From Hymenobacter caeli (GTDB taxonomy: Bacteria; Bacteroidota; Bacteroidia; Cytophagales; Hymenobacteraceae), in the NCBI RefSeq assembly GCF_013294115.1, contig NZ_JABSNP010000007.1, forward strand, positions 161,676 to 225,675: 64,000 nt of DNA, given 5' to 3'. The translations under genes were made by a program, and so were the position numbers. Positions 40,978 to 48,134 of this stretch are shown here, piece by piece (position 1 is the stretch's first letter; every line of letters starts with the position of its first letter). Below the pieces are notes generated by a model. The model searched no databases. It was not told the DNA's origin and saw nothing but the letters and a program-made list of their open reading frames with translations.

Positions 40978-41991
40978 ATGCCCGATTTTCCCCGCATCCT
41001 GGCCCTCGAATCTTCGTGCGACGACACCGGCGCGGCCGTGCTGGCCGGCGGCCGCCTGCTGAGCAACGTGGTGGCCACCCAAAAAGTACACGAGCAGTAC
41101 GGCGGCGTGGTGCCCGAGCTGGCCTCGCGGGCCCACCAGCAGCACCTGCTGCCGGTAGTGGTGGCCGCCCTGCGCGAGGCCGGCCTCACCAAGCACGACC
41201 TCGACGCGGTGGCCGTCACCCAGGGCCCCGGGCTGCTGGGCTCGCTGCTGGTGGGCGGTATGTTTGCCAAAACCCTGGCCCTGGCCCTGGGCAAGCCCCT
41301 CATCGCCGTGAACCACATGCGGGCCCACATCCTGGCCCACTTCCTGGCCGAGCCCCGGCCCACGTTCCCGTTCCTGTGCCTCACGGTGAGCGGCGGGCAC
41401 ACGCAGCTGGTGGTGGTGCGCTCGGCCCTGGACATGGAAATCATCGGCCAGACCATCGACGACGCGGCGGGCGAGGCCTTCGACAAAACCGCCAAGCTGC
41501 TGGGCCTGCCCTACCCCGGGGGCCCCCACCTGGATAAGCTGGCCCGCACCGGCAACCCGCTGCGCTTCGCCTTCCCGGTGGGGGCCATGGCGGGCTACGA
41601 CTTCAGCTTCAGCGGCTTGAAAACGGCGGTGCTGTACTTCCTGAAAAAAGAAACCGCCCAAAACCCCGACTTCATCGCCCACAACCTGGCCGACCTCTGC
41701 GCCGGCATCCAGCACACCATCATCGCCACGCTGCTGCGCCAGCTGCGCCGCGCCGCCGCCGACACCGGCCTTACGCAGGTGGCGCTGGCCGGCGGTGTGG
41801 CTGCCAACTCGGGCCTGCGCACGGCGTTGCAAGCCGAGGCCGCCGCGCAGGGCTGGCAGGTGTTCATTCCCGATTTCGCATTTTGCACCGACAACGCGGC
41901 GATGGTGGCCCAGGCCGCTCATTTCCAGTTCCTGGCCGGCGATTTTGCCACCCAGCTCCTCAGCCCCGACCCGCGCCTGAAGCTGCGCTAG
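40978..41991 (+). CDS. tsaD: tRNA N6-threonylcarbamoyladenosine transferase
   Basis: A 337-residue TsaD (Gcp/Kae1 family). It transfers the threonylcarbamoyl group to A37 of tRNAs that read ANN codons, together with TsaB and TsaE. The N-terminal ATP motif ESSCDDTGAA is at 11-20, the metal ligands are H113 and H117 in NHMRAH, and the VSGGHTQL and GGVAANSGLR motifs follow. The length equals the family norm. The ATG at 40978 has a 7-of-8 -7 element (GAACTTTG, 40911-40918) about 60 bases upstream. It is divergent from tamB and followed by smpB in the same direction. Confidence 0.95.
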   Translation: MPDFPRILALESSCDDTGAAVLAGGRLLSNVVATQKVHEQYGGVVPELASRAHQQHLLPVVVAALREAGLTKHDLDAVAVTQGPGLLGSLLVGGMFAKTLALALGKPLIAVNHMRAHILAHFLAEPRPTFPFLCLTVSGGHTQLVVVRSALDMEIIGQTIDDAAGEAFDKTAKLLGLPYPGGPHLDKLARTGNPLRFAFPVGAMAGYDFSFSGLKTAVLYFLKKETAQNPDFIAHNLADLCAGIQHTIIATLLRQLRRAAADTGLTQVALAGGVAANSGLRTALQAEAAAQGWQVFIPDFAFCTDNAAMVAQAAHFQFLAGDFATQLLSPDPRLKLR

Positions 41992-42027
41992 CCCAGCCCG
42001 GGCCGTAATGAGGAGTCAGAAATTAAT

Positions 42028-42070
42028 AAGGGAAGAGTTAGAAGGCAAGGTGAGTTTTAACTCTTCCCTT
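42028..42070. repeat. Short 13-bp inverted repeat before smpB
   Basis: AAGGGAAGAGTTA (42028-42040) pairs with TAACTCTTCCCTT (42058-42070). It lies in the 103-base gap between tsaD and smpB and ends 24 bases before the smpB ATG, where it may end tsaD transcription or be another REP-like insertion. Confidence 0.55.
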
Positions 42071-42094
42071 TTAACTTCTAACTACGAAAGCACT

Positions 42095-42550
42095 ATGAAA
42101 GACAAAACGCCTGCCCCCGTCAACATCAAGAACCGCCGCGCCAGCCACGAATATTCCTTCCTGGCCAAGTACGACGCGGGCGTGATGCTGCAAGGCACCG
42201 AAATTAAGAGCATCCGCGAAGGCAACGTGAACCTGCAGGACGGCTACTGCCTGTTCCACACCGACGGCAGCCTCTGGATTCATTCGCTGCGCATCGCGCC
42301 CTACATCTTCGGCACCTACAACAACCACGAGCCCCTGCGCGAGCGCAAGCTCCTGCTCAACAAGCGCGAGCTGAAGCAGCTGGCCGGTAAAAGCCAGGAC
42401 CAGGGCCTCACCATCATCCCCCTGCGCCTGTTCGTGACGGACCGCGGCTTCGCCAAAATCGAGATTGCCCTGGCCCAGGGCAAAAAGCTCTACGACAAGC
42501 GCAACGACCTGAAGGAGAAGGCCCAGAAGCGCGACCTGGAGCGGCAGTAA
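42095..42550 (+). CDS. smpB: SsrA-binding protein SmpB
   Basis: A 151-residue SmpB, the tmRNA-binding protein of trans-translation that rescues stalled ribosomes. It shows NRRASHEYSFLAKYDAGVML, the family motif GTEIKSIREGNVNLQDGYC, RERKLLLNKREL and the basic tail KKLYDKRNDLKEKAQKRDL that enters the mRNA channel. The ATG at 42095 is chosen since the preceding in-frame 29 codons are made of the inverted repeat and have no family match. The ssrA gene is not in this window. Confidence 0.94.
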   Translation: MKDKTPAPVNIKNRRASHEYSFLAKYDAGVMLQGTEIKSIREGNVNLQDGYCLFHTDGSLWIHSLRIAPYIFGTYNNHEPLRERKLLLNKRELKQLAGKSQDQGLTIIPLRLFVTDRGFAKIEIALAQGKKLYDKRNDLKEKAQKRDLERQ

Positions 42551-42559
42551 TTCAATTAG

Positions 42560-42700
42560 TGAATGGAGGAATGGGTGAATACGGGCATGAATACGGGCAA
42601 GCGGTAAGCGGACCGTTAAAAGCATCCTTGCTGCCTTTCCTTTGCATCACCCATTCCTTCATTCCTTCATTCACCCATTCTTTCATTCACTCATTCACCC
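42560..42700. repeat. Low-complexity 'cattcattcaccc' inverted repeat
   Basis: AGTGAATGGAGGAATGGGTG (from about 42559) faces a series of CATTCCTTCATTCACCC words at about 42650-42700. The element fills the gap between smpB and the NlpC/P60 gene, and its right half reads as a spurious His/Phe-rich extension of that gene. Confidence 0.65.
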
Positions 42701-42701
42701 C

Positions 42702-43493
42702 TTGACCCCCGGCATTTGCGCCCTGAGCGCCGTCCCCGTCCGCGCCGAGCCCAGCGACAAGGCCGAGCAAGTCACGCAGCTGCTGTTTGGCGAGTGCTAC
42801 ACCGTGCTGCAAAGCCAGGGCAAATGGCACCGGGTGCAGGTGGCCGCCGACGACTACGTGGGCTGGGTGGACCACCTGCAGCACACGCCCGTCACGCCCG
42901 ACTACTTCGCCGCCTGGGCCGCCCAGGACCACCCCCGGGTGCTCGACGTGGTGCAAACCGTGAGCGACGAGGCCACCCGCATCCCGGTGCTGCTGGGCAG
43001 CCGGCTGCCGTTTTTCGACGGCATGACCTTGCAGCTGGGCGACAAAGCGTTCTTTTTCAACGGCACCGCCACCAACCCCGGGGCCCCGGCCGAGCCGGCC
43101 CGCCAGGTGCAGCTGCTGCGCAAAATGGGCCACCTCTACCTCAAAGCGCCCTACCTGTGGGGCGGCAAGGGCGTGTTCGGCGTCGATTGCTCGGGCCTGG
43201 TGCAGCAGCTTTATGGCCTGGTGGGCGTGCAGCTGCGGCGCGACGCCTGCCAGCAAATCGAGCACGGCCAGCCCGTCGATTTCGTGACCCAGGCCCGCCC
43301 CGGCGACCTCGCCTTTTTCGACAACGCCGAGGGCCGCATCGTGCACGTGGGCATGGTGCTCGACGAGGGCCTCGTCCTGCACGCCTCGGGCGAGGTGCGC
43401 CTCGACCCGCTCGACCACCACGGCATCTACCACCGCGGCCGGCAGGCGTACTCGCACAAGCTGCGCTTAATCAAGCGGTTGCTGGGAGAGTAG
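42702..43493 (+). CDS. NlpC/P60 (C40) cell-wall peptidase with SH3-like domain
   Basis: A 263-residue protein. An N-terminal bacterial SH3 region is followed by an NlpC/P60 cysteine peptidase that cleaves peptidoglycan stem peptides. The catalytic Cys is in FGVDCSGLVQQLYGL. The His is in GRIVHVGMVLDE and the third polar residue region is LHASGEVRLD. The usual start of homologues, ahead of GICALSAVPVRAEPSDKAEQ, corresponds to the TTG at 42702. The 20 codons upstream (His/Phe/Pro rich) come from the low-complexity repeat. No signal peptide is visible with this start. It follows smpB in the same direction, and the HNH gene is downstream. Confidence 0.85.
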   Translation: MTPGICALSAVPVRAEPSDKAEQVTQLLFGECYTVLQSQGKWHRVQVAADDYVGWVDHLQHTPVTPDYFAAWAAQDHPRVLDVVQTVSDEATRIPVLLGSRLPFFDGMTLQLGDKAFFFNGTATNPGAPAEPARQVQLLRKMGHLYLKAPYLWGGKGVFGVDCSGLVQQLYGLVGVQLRRDACQQIEHGQPVDFVTQARPGDLAFFDNAEGRIVHVGMVLDEGLVLHASGEVRLDPLDHHGIYHRGRQAYSHKLRLIKRLLGE

Positions 43494-43631
43494 GCGCGGG
43501 GCCCACGGTGTCGGCCTGGGTAAATCACCGGGGTCGGGCCCGCCGCTAAGATTCGGCGTTTCGGCCGAAACGAACGCGGAAATCCTCGAACTTAACCCCC
43601 CCACCAGCTTGTTTATACGCGCAGAAACTCT

Positions 43632-43639
43632 TAGCTTTC
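43632..43639 (+). promoter_or_regulatory. Probable promoter of the HNH gene
   Basis: TAGCTTTC matches 7 of 8 bases of the -7 element. A TTG at 43609-43611 lies 20 bases upstream, the expected -33 spacing. The ATG follows 28 bases later at 43667. Confidence 0.45.
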
Positions 43640-43666
43640 GGCGGGTTATCCGACCCCCTTGCGTGT

Positions 43667-44161
43667 ATGGACCAAAAAGTATTAGTGCTGAATGGCGACT
43701 ATACCGCCATCACCCTGTGTAGTGTGCAGAAGGCCTTTGTGCTGTTGTTTTTGGACAAGGCGGAGATGATTGCCAAGTCCGAGCACGGGGCCCTGCGCAC
43801 CGTGTCGCAGGCCTACCCCAAGCCGAGCATCATCCGCTTGCAGCGCTACGTGCGCGTGCCCTACAAAGGCATTGCCCTGAGCCGGCACAACCTCTTCAAG
43901 CGCGACCATTTCGAGTGCCAGTACTGCGGCTCGACCAAAACCCTGACCCTCGACCACGTGCTGCCCCGCTCGCGCGGCGGCGAATCGAGTTGGACCAACC
44001 TGCTCACCGCCTGCGCCCGCTGCAACCACGCCAAGGGCCACCGCACCCCCGCCGAGGCCGGCCTCACCATCCGCCAGCAGCCCAAAAAGCCCACCCTCAC
44101 GGGCTTCCTCAAGCTCTCGGCCGGCACCATCGACCAAAACTGGCACGCCTACCTCAACTGA
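43667..44161 (+). CDS. HNH endonuclease
   Basis: A 164-residue protein with a C-terminal HNH nuclease of the CxxC...H...N...CxxC type: C84-C87 (CQYCG), LDHVLPRSRGG with H97, N111 in NLLTACARC, and C116-C119. The N-terminal about 75 residues (VLVLNGDYTAITLCSVQKAF) form the small domain typical of the widespread Bacteroidota/cyanobacterial HNH family. These occur as single housekeeping-like genes and not in mobile elements; the substrate and role are not known. A strong terminator follows directly. Confidence 0.92.
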   Translation: MDQKVLVLNGDYTAITLCSVQKAFVLLFLDKAEMIAKSEHGALRTVSQAYPKPSIIRLQRYVRVPYKGIALSRHNLFKRDHFECQYCGSTKTLTLDHVLPRSRGGESSWTNLLTACARCNHAKGHRTPAEAGLTIRQQPKKPTLTGFLKLSAGTIDQNWHAYLN

Positions 44162-44202
44162 GCCGGGCCCCCTGGGGCCGCTGCAAGCGGTAGCACACGA
44201 CC

Positions 44203-44250
44203 GGCCGCCGGGCCCCGCGCGATGAAGCGGGGCCCGGCGGCCTTTTCTTT
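44203..44250 (+). terminator. 16-bp perfect terminator after the HNH gene
   Basis: GGCCGCCGGGCCCCGC (44203-44218), loop GCGATGAA, GCGGGGCCCGGCGGCC (44227-44242), followed by TTTTCTTT. It ends only six bases before the ATG of the DUF3298 lipoprotein at 44256, so that gene either starts within the terminator's tail or relies on read-through. Confidence 0.8.
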
Positions 44251-44255
44251 GGGCC

Positions 44256-45479
44256 ATGAAAAGATTCTGCCGGCTCCTGCTGGTCACCGCGGCGCTGGGT
44301 GCGGCGCTGGCCGCCTGCCATTCCGATTCGAAGCCGCGCACCCCGGCGGCCAGTGCGCCCGCCGCCCCCGGGGCCCCCGCCACCGCGCCGCCAGCCAGCG
44401 CCACCAACTCGCCCGGCGCGTCGTACCGAATGTACCGCGGCCAGCTGCCCGGGGCCCCCGACAGCATCACGCTGCACCTGCTCACCACCGCCCGCCGCAC
44501 CGAGGGCGACGAGATGCTGGGCTCCTTCGCCACTTACGCCGGGGCCGACGGCCACCCGTACCAGCTCCTGCTTCACCGCAGCGCCGCCCCCGACAGCCTC
44601 GTGCTGGAAGACATCAGCCCCGAGAAAACGGGCCCGAATGAAAGCCCGGGGCCCCTGTGGCGGCTGCGCCGGCAGGGCTCCGCGCTGGTGGGCACCTACC
44701 AGGGCCGGCCGTTGCGCCTGCGCGAGGCCCAGCCCGCTGGCACCCTGGCCCTGGCCGTGCAAACCTTCGCCGATTCCGTCGAAGCCTTTCCCGGCAAGCA
44801 AAAATCGCCCTGGGGCCAAATCGACTTCCAGGCCGTGGTGCCCACCAGCGGCCCGGCCGCCCTCGCCGACAACGTGTTGCGCCGGCTGAACGACGACACT
44901 TTGCCCGGCCGCTCCGCGCTGCCCCCGGCCCAAATCTGGGCCCGGCAGCGCCAACAGTTCCGAACCGAGTACCGCGAAGCCGCCGCCGACAGCCGCTCCG
45001 ACGCGCCCGCCGACACGGCCGCGCCCTACGGCTACGGCCTGCGCTACCAGCAGCAAGTTGCTACTTACGTGCTCTGGAACCAGGCCCCGCTGCTCAGCCT
45101 GGGCTATTTCACTTACAGTTTCAGCGGCGGGGCCCACGGCGGCTACGCCACCCGCACCGTCAGCTACGACACGCGCACCGGCCAGCCGCTTACGTTCGCC
45201 GCCGTGTTCCGGCCCGGCGCCCGGCCCCGGCTGGGGGCCTTGCTGGAGGCCGCCGTGCGCCGCACGCTGCGCATCCCCGCCGGCCAGCCGCTCGATGAGC
45301 AGCTGTTGGTCAAAAAAATCCCCGTCACCACCAATTTCTACCTCACCAGCGGCGGAGCCGTGTTCACCTACGGGCCCTACGAAATTGCCTCCTACGCCCA
45401 GGGCGAAATCAGCGTATTCATTCCGATGGCCGATTTGCAGCCGTTGCTGCTACCCGCCGTTGCCAACCTGGCCAGCTAG
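44256..45479 (+). CDS. DUF3298-like lipoprotein
   Basis: A 407-residue exported lipoprotein. The signal ends in the lipobox LAAC (Cys near residue 21). An Ala/Pro-rich linker follows, then an N-terminal domain (about 55-175) and a DUF4163/DUF3298-like C-terminal half with YFTYSFSGGAHGGYATRTVS and the family's closing FTYGPYEIASYAQGEISVFI. Such proteins (RsiV-like outside the anti-sigma context) are periplasmic, and some bind lysozyme; no function is assigned here. The ATG at 44256 abuts the HNH terminator. A bidirectional terminator follows the stop. Confidence 0.8.
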   Translation: MKRFCRLLLVTAALGAALAACHSDSKPRTPAASAPAAPGAPATAPPASATNSPGASYRMYRGQLPGAPDSITLHLLTTARRTEGDEMLGSFATYAGADGHPYQLLLHRSAAPDSLVLEDISPEKTGPNESPGPLWRLRRQGSALVGTYQGRPLRLREAQPAGTLALAVQTFADSVEAFPGKQKSPWGQIDFQAVVPTSGPAALADNVLRRLNDDTLPGRSALPPAQIWARQRQQFRTEYREAAADSRSDAPADTAAPYGYGLRYQQQVATYVLWNQAPLLSLGYFTYSFSGGAHGGYATRTVSYDTRTGQPLTFAAVFRPGARPRLGALLEAAVRRTLRIPAGQPLDEQLLVKKIPVTTNFYLTSGGAVFTYGPYEIASYAQGEISVFIPMADLQPLLLPAVANLAS

Positions 45480-45500
45480 GGCCCCCCTAGCCAGTAAAAA

Positions 45501-45535
45501 AAGCCCCGGCCGGAAATTAATCCGGGCCGGGGCTT
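45501..45535. terminator. Bidirectional terminator between convergent genes
   Basis: AAGCCCCGGCCGGA (45501-45514) pairs with TCCGGGCCGGGGCTT (45521-45535) with one bulged base. A-rich sequence on the left and TTT on the right allow it to serve both the DUF3298 gene (plus) and the alpha/beta hydrolase (minus). Confidence 0.8.
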
Positions 45536-45558
45536 TCGTATGATTGGGCGAAAACCGG

Positions 45559-46401
45559 CTAGCTCGCCGCACCGACGAACTCCAGCAAGTCCGCATTGAA
45601 GCGGTCGGGGGCGGTTGTAACGAGGCCGTGGGGTTCGCCGCCGTAGGTAAGGAGCTTGGCCCCCGGCACCAGCTTCACGGCGCGCTCAGCGCTGTTCTCC
45701 AGCGGCACGGTTTTGTCCGCGTCGCCGTGGATGAACAGCGTGGGTACTTTGATGGTGGATAGGTCCTGGCGGAAGTCAGTGGCGCTGAAGGCCTTCACGC
45801 ACTCGGTGGTGGCCCGCGCCGTGCCTTGCAGGGCAATGCTCAGGTTCCAGTCCAGGGTGGGCTGGCTCACGGGATGGCTCAGGGTGCTCACGCCGAAAAA
45901 CGGTTTCAAAAAGTCGGCCAGGAAGCTCGGGCGGTCCTTGCCGATGCCCTCAATCATGCCGTCGAACGCCGACTTGTCCACACCGTCGGGGTTGCCGTCG
46001 GTCTTCAGCAGGTAGGGCGTCACGGCGCTCACAAACACCACTTTGCCCACGCGGGCCCCGTTGTGGCGGCTCATGTAGCGGGCCACTTCGCCGCCGCCCA
46101 TCGAGAAGCCCACCAGCGTCACGTTCTGCAAATCCAACTGGTCGAGCACTGCTTTCAGGTCGTCGGCCAGCGTGTCGTAGTTGTAGCCGTCCCAGGGCTT
46201 GCTGCTCTTGCCGAAGCCGCGGCGGTCGTAGGCCACCACGCGCACGCCGTGCAGCGGCAGCTCGGCCAGCTGGTACTCCCACGACTGCAAGTCGAGGGGC
46301 CAGCCATGAATCAGCACCACGGGGTTCCCCTGGCCATAATCCACGTAATTGAGTTCCACCGGCTTGCCAGTAACGTCAGTGCCTGCTTTAATGAATTCCA
46401 T
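45559..46401 (-). CDS. Alpha/beta hydrolase (non-haem chloroperoxidase-like)
   Basis: A 280-residue alpha/beta-fold hydrolase close to the cofactor-free haloperoxidase/esterase group. The oxyanion loop is IHGWPLDLQSWEYQ. The nucleophile S100 is in the elbow GFSMGG, the acid is D227 in FIHGDADKTVP, and H258 is in GEPHGL. The cytosolic enzyme (no signal peptide) probably hydrolyses small esters or performs perhydrolysis; the native substrate is unknown. The ATG at 46401 fits the family (MEFIKAGTDVTGKPV). It converges on the DUF3298 gene. Confidence 0.92.
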   Translation of the reverse strand: MEFIKAGTDVTGKPVELNYVDYGQGNPVVLIHGWPLDLQSWEYQLAELPLHGVRVVAYDRRGFGKSSKPWDGYNYDTLADDLKAVLDQLDLQNVTLVGFSMGGGEVARYMSRHNGARVGKVVFVSAVTPYLLKTDGNPDGVDKSAFDGMIEGIGKDRPSFLADFLKPFFGVSTLSHPVSQPTLDWNLSIALQGTARATTECVKAFSATDFRQDLSTIKVPTLFIHGDADKTVPLENSAERAVKLVPGAKLLTYGGEPHGLVTTAPDRFNADLLEFVGAAS

Positions 46402-46649
46402 CGAGAGGAGAAAGTTGAATGGGAAATTGAACGGTTCCGCTTACGGGGTTTGTGCCGCGGGGGCCATCACGCCCGCGTTAAGATTTATGATCAGGGCCCC
46501 CAGAGGCCTATGCGCCACGCGGTTTGCGGGCACAGCAAGGCTTGTATTTTTTGGAGCTCTTGGGCATAGGGTTTTAGCTGTACTTTTAGATAAGATGTAT
46601 GTGTGGTGGAGAGTAAAAATCTCTTTATAAACGGCCAACCTGCGGGCTT
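46402..46649. other. Spacer with falling GC, start of an AT-richer islet
   Basis: These 248 bases are between divergent genes. Base composition drops from about position 46540 onward and stays lower through 47985. No repeat or perfect promoter consensus is seen. Confidence 0.4.
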
Positions 46650-46964
46650 ATGAAAAATGTAACTGTGCAGCTTCCCGATTCGATAGATTTGAGTGAAGCC
46701 GAGATTCAGCAATTAGTACTGACCAGCGTGGCCGCGCGGCAAGAAAGAACTGGCTCGGCAAACACTGATTCGAACACGCTACTGGTTCACCTGCCATTTC
46801 CCGCCGAGGCCGACGACATCCGAAACCTCATCGGCTTGTACTACGCCGAGCGTGCCACGCAATTGGTTGATGACCTATGGGATGAAAAAGGGTGGACTGC
46901 TGATACGATGCACGAGTGGCTACGTGAACACATGCGTACCGCCCACGGCCGTCCCGCTGCATGA
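46650..46964 (+). CDS. Putative antitoxin of a PIN-domain toxin
   Basis: A 104-residue acidic protein with no recognisable DNA-binding signature, starting MKNVTVQLPDSIDLSEAEIQ. It contains helices such as DDIRNLIGLYYAERATQLVD and a conserved-looking LWDEKGWTADTMHEWL. The last codon overlaps the start of the PIN-domain gene by four bases (ATGA at 46961-46964), the classical layout of a toxin/antitoxin operon. On this basis it is called the antitoxin. A family could not be named from sequence. Codon use is less GC-biased than in neighbouring genes. Confidence 0.65.
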   Translation: MKNVTVQLPDSIDLSEAEIQQLVLTSVAARQERTGSANTDSNTLLVHLPFPAEADDIRNLIGLYYAERATQLVDDLWDEKGWTADTMHEWLREHMRTAHGRPAA

Positions 46965-47362
46965 GAATAGTGCTGGATACCAACGTACTATTGGTCAGCA
47001 TTGGCCGCCAGTCTCCCTTTCGCTCAATTTTCGATGCGCTGCTGCGGCAACGGTTAACGCTGGCCGTAAGCACCAGTATTCTGCTGGAGTACGAAGAGAT
47101 ATTGACGCAACGCAACGGGCCAGCCGTTGCGCAAAACGTAGTAGAAGCGCTACGCAACTTGCGCAATGTGAGCCGCCACGAAGTGCGCTACAGTTGGCGC
47201 TTGCCTTTCGCCGACCCCGACGACGAAAAGTTTGTGGACTGCTACGTGGCCGCCCAGGCCGATTACCTCGTCAGCAACGACCGACACTTTGAGGGCCTCA
47301 GCGCCGCTGGGTTCCCGGCGATGCGGGTGGTATCGGCAGCGGAGTTTTTGACGTTGCTTTAA
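46961..47362 (+). CDS. PIN-domain toxin (COG1569 type)
   Basis: A 133-residue PIN-domain RNase of the putative toxin/antitoxin group. The first acidic residue is D6 in RIVLDTNVLLVS. A central acidic position is in ILLEYEEILTQRN, and the last acidic cluster is in ADPDDEKFVDCYVAAQADYL, followed by VSNDRHF. These residues bind Mg2+ for RNA cleavage. It is translationally coupled to the gene upstream. The next gene of unknown function starts only 17 bases after its stop, so all three may be one transcript. Confidence 0.88.
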   Translation: MRIVLDTNVLLVSIGRQSPFRSIFDALLRQRLTLAVSTSILLEYEEILTQRNGPAVAQNVVEALRNLRNVSRHEVRYSWRLPFADPDDEKFVDCYVAAQADYLVSNDRHFEGLSAAGFPAMRVVSAAEFLTLL

Positions 47363-47379
47363 ATTTTTTCTGATTTCCA

Positions 47380-47985
47380 ATGAGCAAACGGCGACTTACC
47401 CATCGGGAACAACTGCGCAAGATGATAAAAGCAGCCGAGCCAGGTTCAATTTTAAGCAATGAACTCGCGGCAGTACAGGCAATCATTTTGAAACCAAAAT
47501 ACCGAGCAACGACTGAATTACTTAACCTTCTGAAACCGGTATTGCAGCAAGAAACCAAATGGTTCATCACCACGATATTTGAATCTGTCAGGGATGAACG
47601 AATTATCCGTCCACTGATGCGGGCAATGCAAGCCCCTGAAAATACTAAGTGCAGGTCGTTTTTTCTCTGGCCACTCATAAAGTATGACTGCACAAAGCAC
47701 CTCAAATTCTTTGTGAATTTCATCGATAAGCTTGATGAACCCGGCGAGGCTATGATGGTAAGTATTGAGGTCATTCGGGCTATGAAAGGTCCATTTGAGC
47801 CAATTCTAGCAAGAAAAAGCATTAGAAAATTGCTAGCGGAAACTACAGTGCTAATGGATGCGGAGACGAAAATGCAGACCGAAGCATTCCGATTGGAAGC
47901 CGCAGATTTCATTATGGCAAAGTATTTTAACCAAACCCGCAAAGCGTTTTGGCAAGAGCGAGGTGGCAGTGTTATCATTTTCTAA
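47380..47985 (+). CDS. Unknown protein, helical (HEAT-like), of low GC
   Basis: A 201-residue protein that I do not recognise. It is predicted mostly helical, with repeated amphipathic helices such as ATTELLNLLKPVLQQETKWF and DERIIRPLMRAMQAPENTK that resemble HEAT/armadillo-type units of about 35-40 residues. It has no signal peptide, membrane span or catalytic motif. Its base composition is clearly AT-richer than the flanking rpsA and hydrolase genes, suggesting recent transfer. It lies 17 bases downstream of the PIN toxin in the same direction. The rpsA promoter begins about 17 bases beyond its stop. Confidence 0.6.
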   Translation: MSKRRLTHREQLRKMIKAAEPGSILSNELAAVQAIILKPKYRATTELLNLLKPVLQQETKWFITTIFESVRDERIIRPLMRAMQAPENTKCRSFFLWPLIKYDCTKHLKFFVNFIDKLDEPGEAMMVSIEVIRAMKGPFEPILARKSIRKLLAETTVLMDAETKMQTEAFRLEAADFIMAKYFNQTRKAFWQERGGSVIIF

Positions 47986-48001
47986 ACCACCTGAAATTTC
48001 G

Positions 48002-48009
48002 TACCTTTG
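48002..48009 (+). promoter_or_regulatory. rpsA promoter -7 element
   Basis: TACCTTTG is a perfect TAnnTTTG element 126 bases before the rpsA ATG, in the context ATTTCGTACCTTTGCGCC. Upstream, the TTTT at about 47976-47982 is a weak -33 candidate. The transcription start would lie near 48016, giving a leader of about 120 bases. Confidence 0.7.
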
Positions 48010-48013
48010 CGCC

Positions 48014-48062
48014 CCCGCCAGGGTGGCGGGCCTTGCGTGCTGGCAGTAGTTGCCACGGCAAG
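48014..48062 (+). promoter_or_regulatory. Structured leader of rpsA
   Basis: The predicted 5' leader contains a perfect 7-bp hairpin (CCCGCCA-GGG-TGGCGGG, 48014-48030). A second nested stem follows (CTTGC 48032-48036 with GCAAG 48058-48062, inner TGGCA with TGCCA). Such structure before the S1 gene could allow autoregulation by S1 protein, as known for rpsA in other bacteria; here it is an inference. Confidence 0.4.
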
Positions 48063-48134
48063 TGCATCAAACACAACGCGTAACGGCCCGGGCCCCGGCT
48101 GGTGCGTGTATCACAGGGGCCCACACCATATAGT

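Noticed and set aside
45501..45535. Inverted repeat as mobile element
   Set aside because: It is short, between convergent genes, and flanked by A- and T-runs, which is a standard bidirectional terminator.
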